From Acidobacteriota bacterium (GTDB taxonomy: Bacteria > Acidobacteriota > Blastocatellia > Pyrinomonadales > Pyrinomonadaceae), in contig JAIVJI010000003.1 of the NCBI GenBank assembly GCA_020200135.1, forward strand, positions 1 through 64,000: DNA of 64,000 nt. The letters are read 5' to 3'. Under the pieces are notes generated by a model that did not search any database, had not been told where the DNA came from, and was given only the letters and a program-made list of their open reading frames with translations. Positions 18,471 to 28,633 of this stretch are shown here, in pieces (within the stretch, counting starts at the first letter, position 1; every line of letters begins with the position of its first letter). Made by a program: the position numbers and the translations under genes.

Positions 18471-19676
18471 TCAGGCGTCAGTCTTGTCGCCGCGGCTGTG
18501 GCTCTTGCGCGCGGCCTTCGCCTGCGGCAGTTGGACGGCCGCGCCGCCGGACTTCGCGGCCGGCTTGTCCGTCTCGTCTTCGGCCTCCTGCGAGTCGGCG
18601 ATGAGCGCGCCGCCCGAGCGCTTCGAGAAGGTGAGCTTGCCGCGCGAATCGTCGAAGTCCACGTAGACGAGGTCGCCCAGACCCACCTGCTCGGTCGCCA
18701 CGAGGTTCGAGAGCGGGTAGACCATGAAGCGCTCGATGGCCCTCTTCAGGTGTCGCGCGCCGTACTTGAAGTCGATGCCCTCTTCGAGCAGGAAGTCCTT
18801 CGCCGAGTCCGAGCACTGGAAGATGAACTTGGTGCCCGCCGACCTCATGATGCGGTCCTGCACGGACTGCAGCTCCAGTTCGAGAATCTGCTTCAGGTGG
18901 TGCTCCTTGAGCGAGCGGAAGACGACCACCTTGTCGATGCGGTTCATGAACTCGGGGCTAAACTTCTTGCGCGCCGCCTCGACCGCCGTGCGGTAAATCT
19001 TCTGGTCGACCTCGGTGTCGTGCGGGTTCTTGCCGTTCTTCGACGGGGCGAAGCCGATGCCGCCCGAGATCAGCTCAGACATCTCGCGCGCGCCGAGGTT
19101 CGAGGTCATCACGACCATCGTCTTCGAGAAGTCAACGCGCCGGTTGTCGCCCAGCGTCAGCGTCGCCTTGTCGAGGATGCCGAGCAGGAGCTGCCAGAGC
19201 GAGTCCGAAGCCTTCTCGATCTCGTCGAAGAGGACGAGCGAGAGCTTGCTCTCCTCGGTGTGGTAGCGGTCGAGATTCTCCTGCGTGAGCATCGGCGAGG
19301 TCTCGCGGTGGCCCAGGTAGCCTGGGGGGCTGCCGATTAGCTTCGCGATCTCGTGCGAGTGCTGGAACTCGGCGCAGTCGATCTTGATGACCGCGTTGGG
19401 GTCGCCGAAGAGCACCTCGGCCGCGGCCTCGACGACGCGGGTCTTGCCCGAGCCGGTGGGGCCGAGGAAGAGCATCGTGCCGACGGGGCGGTTCGGCGGG
19501 TTCATCCCGGCGAGGAAAATCTGGTAAAGGCCGCTCATGCGGCGCACGGCGCGCTCCTGCCCCACGATGCGCGCGGCGAGCTTCTCCTCGAACTCCTGCG
19601 CGCGGGGGCTCTTCTGGTCGGGGTCGAGCAGGACCGTGTTGGTGTTGGTCGTTTCTCTTTCCATTGATGCAACCAT
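18471..19676 (-). CDS. Stand-alone Clp-type AAA+ ATPase (single AAA module plus D2-small-like C-terminus)
   Basis: MLFLGPTGSGKTRVVEAAAE Walker A; LVLFDEIEKA Walker B; DFSKTMVVMTSNLGAREM; YGARHLKRAIERFMVYPLSN. Good SD (AAGGAGGACGAGCC) before ATG at 19676. Confidence 0.88.
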   Translation of the reverse strand: MVASMERETTNTNTVLLDPDQKSPRAQEFEEKLAARIVGQERAVRRMSGLYQIFLAGMNPPNRPVGTMLFLGPTGSGKTRVVEAAAEVLFGDPNAVIKIDCAEFQHSHEIAKLIGSPPGYLGHRETSPMLTQENLDRYHTEESKLSLVLFDEIEKASDSLWQLLLGILDKATLTLGDNRRVDFSKTMVVMTSNLGAREMSELISGGIGFAPSKNGKNPHDTEVDQKIYRTAVEAARKKFSPEFMNRIDKVVVFRSLKEHHLKQILELELQSVQDRIMRSAGTKFIFQCSDSAKDFLLEEGIDFKYGARHLKRAIERFMVYPLSNLVATEQVGLGDLVYVDFDDSRGKLTFSKRSGGALIADSQEAEDETDKPAAKSGGAAVQLPQAKAARKSHSRGDKTDA

Positions 19677-19881
19677 GGCTCGTCCTCCTTTGCAGAGAGC
19701 GCTGGCCTCGCGTCCTTCCGGCTTGCGGGGGCCGCCGCGTTTGGCGACACCCGTCCCTCGGGCCGCTTCCAGTCTTACTCCATGCAAAGAGCGAACCGCA
19801 CCTCTTTGATGAGACGTCTTAAGTCGTGGTTTGCTTTAGCGCATCGGCCGGGGGGCGGCGGCGCTCAATTGATGAGAGCAC

Positions 19882-19910
19882 TATATATACGACAAAGGGT
19901 CCGTTGTCAC
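19882..19910 (-). promoter_or_regulatory. Putative sigma-70 promoter for the AAA+ gene
   Basis: On minus strand GTGACA-N17-TATATA (-35 at 19910-19905, -10 at 19887-19882). Confidence 0.5.
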
Positions 19911-20009
19911 TACAAAATGTTCGAGGAAGTTAAATTTTTTGTCCGCGGGGTCGGGGCTGCCGTTGGGCCGTGTCCTGACACATCGCGGCACCCGACGGGT
20001 GACAAGAAA

Positions 20010-20039
20010 CGGCCGCATTCAAAAAAATGAATGCGGCCG
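20010..20039. terminator. Stem-loop CGGCCGCATTCA/TGAATGCGGCCG with poly-A loop
   Basis: 12-bp perfect stem, 6-nt A loop; no clear T tract. Confidence 0.45.
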
Positions 20040-20144
20040 CCGCCTCTTTCGCCACACCTAAACGTGGAGCGCCGCGCCGCCCGTGCGTCAAAACGTGAGC
20101 GCCGCACCCCGCGCGACGGCCCCCGCCCGCGACAGAAATATTAA

Positions 20145-20172
20145 GGGCGCGGCGGGCAACCCCGCCGCGCCC
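20145..20172 (-). terminator. GC-rich hairpin downstream of ino1
   Basis: GGGCGCGGCGGG-caac-CCCGCCGCGCCC perfect stem, followed on the minus strand by CTTAATATTTC; a second hairpin GGTTGCC/GGCAACC at 20177-20196. Confidence 0.55.
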
Positions 20173-20225
20173 TCCCGGTTGCCTGTGGAGGCAACCCCGC
20201 GGTCGTCGCCACGTCGTCGCCGGCC

Positions 20226-21569
<1,344 letters not shown>

Positions 21570-21738
21570 GTTTATAAGGTGAGCATACCGGCTCGCGGCC
21601 GCGGAGTCTTGCCGAATCTTGCGGAATACGGGCGGCCGCTTGCTGTCGGGCCGCCCCGCGCCGCCCGGCTTTGAAAAAAGGCGCGCCCTTCGCCTCGCGG
21701 CGGCGCGTGCGCGTTTCCGCCCGGCAAAGGCTTCGGGC

Positions 21739-21744
21739 TATAAT
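21739..21744 (+). promoter_or_regulatory. Perfect -10 box TATAAT upstream of the SBBP-family gene
   Basis: GGGCTATAATCCCG in a very GC-rich context; weak -35 (TTTCCG). Confidence 0.5.
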
Positions 21745-21761
21745 CCCGCGCGCGAGTTAAG

Positions 21762-21880
21762 ACTCAGGTTCTACTCGTGCCGGCCCGCAACGGGCCGCGC
21801 TTGTTTGCCCTGAGTTCCCAATCCCCGAAACAAGAACTCTCAGAGCAAGTTTTTCTCTCGCCTCGAAGGAGGCCGGGAGT
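21762..21880 (+). promoter_or_regulatory. Structured 5' leader candidate
   Basis: ACTCAGG/CCTGAGT helix enclosing CGGCCCG/CGGGCCG hairpin; competing helix GAGTTC/GAACTC with TTTGC/GCAAG; downstream GCCTC-GAAG-GAGGC hairpin. Confidence 0.4.
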
Positions 21881-21915
21881 GTGCTCTCACGCGGTGACAG
21901 AAGAGGTTGTTCGCA

Positions 21916-24900
21916 ATGCCCCTGCCCCCTTACCGTCTCGCGAAGGCGCGCCCGAACGGCGCGCGCGCGTGGTTGGCAGCCGCCTGCCTGCTGACGGCGG
22001 CGCTCGCGTGCTCGCAGACTCTGCTGCCCTCGGGCAGCGCCGAAGCAAGCCGCCCGCCGGGGCCCGTGCGTGAAGGCGCGGCAGCTCGCCTCTCCGAACG
22101 CTACGGCGAGCTGCCGCTCAGGTTCGAGGCCAACCGCGGGCAGACCTCGGGCCGTGTAAAGTTCCTCGCGCGCGGCAGCGGCTACACGCTCTTCCTGGCG
22201 GACGCGGGCGCGGTGCTGCGCCTGCGCGGCGCAGGGGCCGTTGAAGGGGACGACGCCTCGCGCGGCGCGGAGCGCCGCGACGCCACACTCCGCCTCAGGC
22301 TGGTGGGCGCGAACCGCTCGCCGAAAATCTCGGGGCTGGGCGAGCTGCCGGGGAAGAGCAACTACCTCGTGGGCCCTGACGCGCGCCGCTGGCGCACCGG
22401 CGTCCCAGCCTTCGAGAAGGTCAGGTACGAGTCGGTCTACTCCGGCATCGACGCCGTCTACTACGGCCGCCAGGGCCGGCTCGAATATGACTTCCATCTG
22501 GCGCCCGGCGCCGACCCGGCGCGCATACGGCTCGCGTTCGACGGCGCGCGCTCGGCGCGGGTGGACGAAGCCGGCGACCTCGTCATCACGACCGACGTCG
22601 GCGACGTGCGGCAGCAGCGCCCCGTCGCCTACCAGGAACGGAGCGGCGCGCGCACCGAGGTCGCGGCGGGCTACCTTATCGACGCGCGGGGCCGCGTGAG
22701 CTTCGGGCTGGGCGACTACGACCGCTCGCGCCCTCTCGTCATCGACCCCGTCCTGATTTTCTCCTCCTACCTCGGCGGCCTCGACGCCGACCAGGGGCTC
22801 GCCGTCGCCGCCGACTCCGCGGGCAGCGCCTACGTCACCGGCACGACCGTCTCGACCGACTTCCCCGTCACCGCCGGCGTGCAGTTCACGAAGAGCGGAT
22901 TCACCGACGCCTTCGTCCTGAAGCTGAGCCCGGACGGTCAGTCGCTCGTCTACTCGACCTACCTCGGCGGCAACGGCGACGACTTCGCCAACGCCATCGC
23001 GGTCGATTCGGCCGGCAACGCCTACGTCGGCGGGCTCACCGGCTCGGGCGGCTTCCCCACGACGCCGGGCTCGTTCCAGGAGAGCAAGGACGGCGTGATA
23101 GACGCCTTCGTGACGAAGCTCAACCCGACGGGCACGGGACTGGTCTACTCGACGCACATCGGCGGGCAGGGGCTCGAGCAGGTCAACGCCATCGCCGTCG
23201 ACGCGGCGGGCGCCGCATACGTCGCGGGGCGCACCGACTCGCCCAACTTCACGAAGGTCCCCGGCGTCACGCGCGCCGGCAGCGCGGCCTACAAGAGCAC
23301 GGACGGCGCCGCGAGCTGGAGCACGAGCAACACGGGTCTGACGGCGAACTCGGTCAACGACTTCGCCGTCAGACCCGCCGAGCCGAACCTCGTCTACGCG
23401 GCCACGAACCTCGCCGTCTTCAGGAGCACCGACGGCGGCGCCAACTGGCAGCGCGCGGGGCTGAACAGCTCGACTTCGCCGAACTCCACGCGGGCGGTGG
23501 TCGTCGACCCCACGAACTCGGCCGTCCTCTACGCGGGGACGAACAGCGGCTTCGGCCTCTACAAGAGCACCGACGGCGGCCTCACCTTCGCGGTGAAGAA
23601 CAACGGCCTCATCGTCAACGCCGTCAGCTCGCTCGCCATCCACCCGACTAATCCCTCGACGCTGTTCGCCGGAACCGTCTTCGGCATCTACCGGACGACC
23701 GACGGCGGCGAGTCGTGGGTCGAGGTGCGCGGCGGCCTGCCGAGCGGCGTGACGCCGAACGTCAGCAAGGTCGCCATCGACCCTTTGAACCCGCAGAACG
23801 TCTACGCCGGGACGACGAACCGCGGGCTGCTCAAGAGCACCGACGGCGGCACGAACTGGGCGCCGGCCAACAACGGGCTCACGTCCTTCGGCAGCACGGC
23901 GCAGGCGCGCGCGCTCGCCTTCGACCCGACCAACACCTCGACGCTCTACGTCGGCGTGACCGGCTTCCTCACCGGCGTCTTCAAGTCCACGGACGGCGGG
24001 GCCAACTGGACGAACAGCAGCACGGGTCTGACCTCCACGATCAACGGCCAGACCATCACGCCCGGCGTCAACGCGCTGCTGGCAGACCCCGCGTCGCCCT
24101 CGACCGTCTACGCCGCGACGAGCGGCTTCGGCGTCTTCAAGAGCACCGACGGCGGCGCGAGCTGGGCCCCGACCAACGCGGGTCTGGCGAACAGGAACAT
24201 CCTCGCTCTGGCACTGCGCGCGGGCAGCCCCGCGGCCATCCTCGCCGGCGCGCTCGCCGGGGGCGACGGCTTCGTCATCAAGCTCAACCCCGCCGGCTCG
24301 CTCCCCGAATACCTGCGTATGCTCGGCGGCTCCGAGAACGACGACGCGCGCGGCATCGCGGCCATCCCGGGCGGGGGCGCGTACGTGGTGGGCACGACAG
24401 CCTCGGCCGACCTCCCCGTGCTGAACGCGTTCCAGGCGTCGCCGGGCGGCTCGAACGACGCCTACGTCACCAAGCTCGACGCGTCCGGCAACACTTCTTA
24501 TTCGACCTACCTCGGCGGCACCTCCAGCGACCAGGGCGCGGGCGTCGCGGTCGGCCCGGACGGCGCCGCCTACGTCACCGGCACGGCCGGCTCGAACGAC
24601 TTCCCCGTGGCGAACGCCTTGCAGCCCACGATGGCGGTGCCGGACTTCAGCGACGCCTTCGTGACCAGGTTCGCGCCGAACGGGCAGGTGCTCGTCTACT
24701 CGACCTTCCTCGGCGGCGGGAGCTTCGACCAGGGCACAGGCATCGCCGTCGGCGCGGACGGGAGCGCGTACGTCACCGGCCTGACCGGGTCGGCGAACTT
24801 CCCGCAGTTCGCGCCGGTGCGCCCTTACGGCGGGCTGGCCGACGCCTTCGTGGCGCGGCTCAACCCGGCCGGCTCGGGGCTGCTCTTCTCGACGCACCTC

Positions 24901-27900
24901 GGCGGGGCGGGGAGCGACCAGGGCAACGCCATCGCGGTGAACGGGCTCAACGAAGTCTTCGTCGTGGGCAACACGGCCTCGACGGACTTCCCCCTGCTGG
25001 GCGCCGTTCGCGCCACCTACGGCGGCGGGAGGACGGACGCCTTCATCGCCAAGTTCGCCCCCGGCATCGACCTCGCCGTGACGATGACGGACTCGCCCGA
25101 CCCCGTCGCGTTCGGCGCCGACCTGACGTACGCCATCAAGGTGCGGAACCAGGGCGACCTCCCGGCGACCGGCGTCCGGCTCACGGACCCGCTGCCCGCG
25201 GGCGCCTCGCTCGTCTCGGCCGTGACCGACCGCGGCTCCTGCTCGGGCGCGGCGACGGTCGTGTGCGAGGTGGGAACGCTCGCCGGCGGCGAGGAGGCGA
25301 ACGTCACCGTCAAGGTCAAGCCGCCCGCCACCCGGACTATCAACAACACGGCGACCGCGACGCTCAACGAGACCGACGCCGTCGCCGCCAACAACTCGGC
25401 CACGACCGGGACGACCGTAGACTTCGCCAACCTCGTCATCTTCAAGTCCGCGCTGAACAGCAGGGTCGCGCCGGGCTCGAAGGCGGTCTTCCTGCTCACC
25501 GTGACGAACACGTCGGGCGCGGCCGCGCCGTCGGTGTCCGTGAGCGACGTGCTGCCGGCCGGGCTGACCTTCGTCTCGTGCGACGCGCCCGGCGGCACGT
25601 GCGGCGGGGCGGGGAACAGCCGCACCGTCACCTTCCCGACGCTGGCCGTGGGCGCGACCGCGAGCGCCACAATAACCGCGACGCTCGACCCGGCCACGGC
25701 CGCCGGGACGGTCGTGACCAACACGGCGGCCGTCTCCTCCGCCTTCCCCGACACGGACGCGTCGAACAACACCGCTTCGGCGTCGCTGACGGCCAACGTC
25801 TTCGTCGCGGGGGCGCGCTCGAACGGCAAGGTCGTGCTGGCGTCTGGTGACGGCATCTACACCGTGAACCCCGACGGCACGGGGCGGACGAAGATTCTGA
25901 GCACGCCGCAGGGGGCGGCCGACCACGACCCGGTCTGGTCGCCCGACGGGACGAAAATCGTCTTCCGGCGGAACGTGTTCGGCGCGAGCTTCCCGGCCAC
26001 GCCGTACGACTTCTACGTGATGAACGCCGACGGCTCGAACCCGCGCCGGGTCGCGGGCAGCATGACGGAGTCGCGCGCGACTTGGTCGCCCGACGGCTCG
26101 CACGTCGCCTACGTCAGGTACAGCGGTACCGCGAACGTTTACGACCTCTACGCGGTGCGCGTGGACGGGACGGGCGAGACGCGCGTCGCGTCCACCCCCG
26201 ACATCGCGACGAACTTCGACTGGTCGCCGGACGGCTCGCGCTTCGTCTTCGAGAGGAGCCACCAGCACATCTTCGTCATGGACGTTGACGGCTCGAACCG
26301 GCGCCAGCTCACCTTCACCGAGCAGACGGCCGACGGCAACACGCGCGACGAGGACCCGTTCTGGTCTGCCGACGGCGCGCGCGTCGTCTTCACGCGCCGC
26401 ACCAACGCCTCGGCGAGCGTCGTCGTCGTCAACGCCGACGGGACGGGGCTCAGGCGCCTCATCAACGAGTACGCCGTCCGCGGGCAGCTCTCGCCCGACG
26501 GGACGAAGCTGGTCTCCGACGGCGTGTACGTCAGGAACGTTGACGAGACGGTCTACCCGTACTCGCTCGGCGAGGGGCACGACCCATCGTGGCAGTCGCT
26601 GCCGAACCCGAACCCGACACCAACCCCGGCGCCCGTCGAGACCTTCGGCATCTCGGGGCGCGTCACGCAGGCGCCGCAGAACCCTCTCGGCGGCCACTTC
26701 CTCGTCCGGCTCACGGGGACACGCGCGGTCAGCGTCAGCACGGACTCCGCGGGCAACTACAGCTTCGTCAACCTGCCGAAGGGCGGCACCTACACGGTGA
26801 CGCCGCAGCGCTCCCTCGGCGACATCGCCTCCGTCTACACCCCCGGCAGCCGCACGGTCTCCGACCTCCAGTCGGACGTGACCGGCTTCGACTTCACGCA
26901 GACCCGCGTGCCGCACGTCGTCAGCGGGCGCGTGATGGACGCGGCGGGGAACGGCCTCGCCGGGGTGAGGGTCACCGACACGCCCGGCAACAACTTCTTC
27001 GGGGCGACGACCGACGCGCAGGGGAGGTACTCCATCAACCTGTTCTTCAGCTCGGAGTCACTGACGATCCGGCCCTTCTCGAACACCTTAGCCTTCGACC
27101 CCCTCTGGGCCATCTTGCGGCGGCCTGCGGGCGACCTGACGATCAACTTCGTCGGCGCGCCCTTCGCCAGCGTGGGCTCGCTCGGGGGGCGCGTCATCGA
27201 CACCTCGGGTTTCGGGATTGTCGGGTTGCCCGTCACGCTGGGCGGCGCGCGCAGCGGCGTCGTCAGGACGAATCAGGACGGCTTCTACGTCTTCGATAAC
27301 CTGCCGGTGGGGCAGAACTACACGGTCACGCCCTCGACGGCCGACGGGCTCGCCTTCACGCCCCCGGAGCGGACCTATCAGAACCTCGGCGACGCCCGGA
27401 CCGGGTTGGAGCCCTTCGTCGCGAACGTGGCGCTGCCGACCGCGCAGTTCGCCGTGACGAACGTCACCGTGTCCGAGAACGCGCGGGTCGTCGAGCTGAC
27501 CGTGACGCGCTCGCCCGACCCGCAGCTCGCCGCCTACCTCGACTTCGAGACCTCCGACCTGACGGCCTCGGAGCGCTCGGACTACATCGCGACCTACGGC
27601 ACGGTGCGCTTCGCGCCGGGCGAGACGAGCCAGAAGGTGCGCGTGTTCATCACCGACGACAACCTGCTCGAAGGCGAGCGCGCCTTCAAGGTCACGCTGA
27701 CGGGCGGGCGGAACCTGTTCGTCGGCGAGGCGCGGGAGGCGCTCGTCCGCATCACGGAGGACGACGCCGCGGCCTCTTCCACGAACCCGCTCGACACGTC
27801 GGGGTTCTTCGTCCGGCAGCACTACGCCGACTTCCTCAACCGCGAGCCGGACGCCTCGGGGCTCCAGTTCTGGACGAACGAGATAGAGCAGTGCGGCGCG

Positions 27901-28542
27901 GACGCGGCGTGCCGCGAGGTCAAGCGCATCAACGTCTCGGCCGCGTTCTTCCTGTCGATCGAGTTCCAAGAGACCGGCTTCCTCGCCTACCGCGCCTACG
28001 AGGCCGCGTACGGCACGGGCCCGAAGCTGAGGCTGAAGACGTTCCTGAAGGACACGCGCGAGCTCGGGCGCGGCATCGTCGTCGGCGCGCCCGGCTGGGA
28101 GGGGCAGTTGGAGGCGAACAAGCGGGCCTTCATCGAAGAGTTCGTCATCCGACCCGAGTTCCTGCTGGCGTACCCGCGGTCGATGCCGCCGGGCCACTTC
28201 GTAGACGCGCTGAACGCGAACACCGGCGGCTCGCTCACGCAGGCCGAGCGCGACGCGCTGGTCGCGGGGCTCACGTCGGGCCAGACGACGCGCGCGGCGG
28301 CGCTGCGCGCCGTGGCCGAGAACGAGGAGTTCACGCGCCGCGAGACGAACCGCGTCTTCGTCCTGATGCAGTACTTCGGGTACCTCCGCCGCAGCCCGGC
28401 GGAGCCGCCCGACTCGGACTTCGCCGGCTGGCAGTTCTGGCTGGGCAAGCTCAACGAGTTCAACGGAAACTTCGTCGCGGCCGAGATGGTCAAGGCGTTC
28501 ATCTCGTCGGCCGAGTACCGCCAGAGGTTCGGGAGGCAGTAG
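21916..28542 (+). CDS. Giant secreted multidomain protein: SBBP propeller with inserted BNR block, DUF11 repeats, TolB/PD40-like repeats, carboxypeptidase-regulatory-like domains, Calx-beta, DUF4214
   Basis: DQGLAVAADSAGSAYVTGTT-type SBBP repeats; FKSTDGGANW BNR/Asp-box repeats; PATGVRLTDPLPAGASLVS DUF11; WSPDGTKIVF PD40; Calx-beta segment at AQFAVTNVTVSENARVVELTVTRS; QHYADFLNREPDASGLQFWTNEI DUF4214. Confidence 0.92.
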   Translation: MPLPPYRLAKARPNGARAWLAAACLLTAALACSQTLLPSGSAEASRPPGPVREGAAARLSERYGELPLRFEANRGQTSGRVKFLARGSGYTLFLADAGAVLRLRGAGAVEGDDASRGAERRDATLRLRLVGANRSPKISGLGELPGKSNYLVGPDARRWRTGVPAFEKVRYESVYSGIDAVYYGRQGRLEYDFHLAPGADPARIRLAFDGARSARVDEAGDLVITTDVGDVRQQRPVAYQERSGARTEVAAGYLIDARGRVSFGLGDYDRSRPLVIDPVLIFSSYLGGLDADQGLAVAADSAGSAYVTGTTVSTDFPVTAGVQFTKSGFTDAFVLKLSPDGQSLVYSTYLGGNGDDFANAIAVDSAGNAYVGGLTGSGGFPTTPGSFQESKDGVIDAFVTKLNPTGTGLVYSTHIGGQGLEQVNAIAVDAAGAAYVAGRTDSPNFTKVPGVTRAGSAAYKSTDGAASWSTSNTGLTANSVNDFAVRPAEPNLVYAATNLAVFRSTDGGANWQRAGLNSSTSPNSTRAVVVDPTNSAVLYAGTNSGFGLYKSTDGGLTFAVKNNGLIVNAVSSLAIHPTNPSTLFAGTVFGIYRTTDGGESWVEVRGGLPSGVTPNVSKVAIDPLNPQNVYAGTTNRGLLKSTDGGTNWAPANNGLTSFGSTAQARALAFDPTNTSTLYVGVTGFLTGVFKSTDGGANWTNSSTGLTSTINGQTITPGVNALLADPASPSTVYAATSGFGVFKSTDGGASWAPTNAGLANRNILALALRAGSPAAILAGALAGGDGFVIKLNPAGSLPEYLRMLGGSENDDARGIAAIPGGGAYVVGTTASADLPVLNAFQASPGGSNDAYVTKLDASGNTSYSTYLGGTSSDQGAGVAVGPDGAAYVTGTAGSNDFPVANALQPTMAVPDFSDAFVTRFAPNGQVLVYSTFLGGGSFDQGTGIAVGADGSAYVTGLTGSANFPQFAPVRPYGGLADAFVARLNPAGSGLLFSTHLGGAGSDQGNAIAVNGLNEVFVVGNTASTDFPLLGAVRATYGGGRTDAFIAKFAPGIDLAVTMTDSPDPVAFGADLTYAIKVRNQGDLPATGVRLTDPLPAGASLVSAVTDRGSCSGAATVVCEVGTLAGGEEANVTVKVKPPATRTINNTATATLNETDAVAANNSATTGTTVDFANLVIFKSALNSRVAPGSKAVFLLTVTNTSGAAAPSVSVSDVLPAGLTFVSCDAPGGTCGGAGNSRTVTFPTLAVGATASATITATLDPATAAGTVVTNTAAVSSAFPDTDASNNTASASLTANVFVAGARSNGKVVLASGDGIYTVNPDGTGRTKILSTPQGAADHDPVWSPDGTKIVFRRNVFGASFPATPYDFYVMNADGSNPRRVAGSMTESRATWSPDGSHVAYVRYSGTANVYDLYAVRVDGTGETRVASTPDIATNFDWSPDGSRFVFERSHQHIFVMDVDGSNRRQLTFTEQTADGNTRDEDPFWSADGARVVFTRRTNASASVVVVNADGTGLRRLINEYAVRGQLSPDGTKLVSDGVYVRNVDETVYPYSLGEGHDPSWQSLPNPNPTPTPAPVETFGISGRVTQAPQNPLGGHFLVRLTGTRAVSVSTDSAGNYSFVNLPKGGTYTVTPQRSLGDIASVYTPGSRTVSDLQSDVTGFDFTQTRVPHVVSGRVMDAAGNGLAGVRVTDTPGNNFFGATTDAQGRYSINLFFSSESLTIRPFSNTLAFDPLWAILRRPAGDLTINFVGAPFASVGSLGGRVIDTSGFGIVGLPVTLGGARSGVVRTNQDGFYVFDNLPVGQNYTVTPSTADGLAFTPPERTYQNLGDARTGLEPFVANVALPTAQFAVTNVTVSENARVVELTVTRSPDPQLAAYLDFETSDLTASERSDYIATYGTVRFAPGETSQKVRVFITDDNLLEGERAFKVTLTGGRNLFVGEAREALVRITEDDAAASSTNPLDTSGFFVRQHYADFLNREPDASGLQFWTNEIEQCGADAACREVKRINVSAAFFLSIEFQETGFLAYRAYEAAYGTGPKLRLKTFLKDTRELGRGIVVGAPGWEGQLEANKRAFIEEFVIRPEFLLAYPRSMPPGHFVDALNANTGGSLTQAERDALVAGLTSGQTTRAAALRAVAENEEFTRRETNRVFVLMQYFGYLRRSPAEPPDSDFAGWQFWLGKLNEFNGNFVAAEMVKAFISSAEYRQRFGRQ

Positions 28543-28553
28543 AAGACAAAACG

Positions 28554-28626
28554 GCGTAAACCGTAAATCGTGACAAGTAAGAAAGCCCGCTCTTACTTGT
28601 CACGGTTTACGGTTTACGGTTCACGC
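28554..28626. repeat. Heptamer-armed palindromic repeat, copy A2
   Basis: GCGTAAACCGTAAATCGTGACAAGTAAGA (28554-28582), spacer AAGCCCGC, TCTTACTTGTCACGGTTTACGGTTTACGGTTCACGC; 28 nt paired with 1 mismatch. Confidence 0.9.
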
Positions 28627-28633
28627 TTTACTT

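Noticed and set aside
20010-20196. Cluster of three hairpins between the AAA+ and inositol synthase genes as a possible ncRNA
   Set aside because: Most simply explained as terminator-type hairpins after the minus-strand ino1 gene; no further structure seen.
21757-26916. 1719-aa minus-strand ORF opposite the SBBP gene
   Set aside because: Antisense shadow ORF in high-GC DNA: compositionally R/A/V/G-rich with no recognisable motif, opposite a gene with many clear domains.
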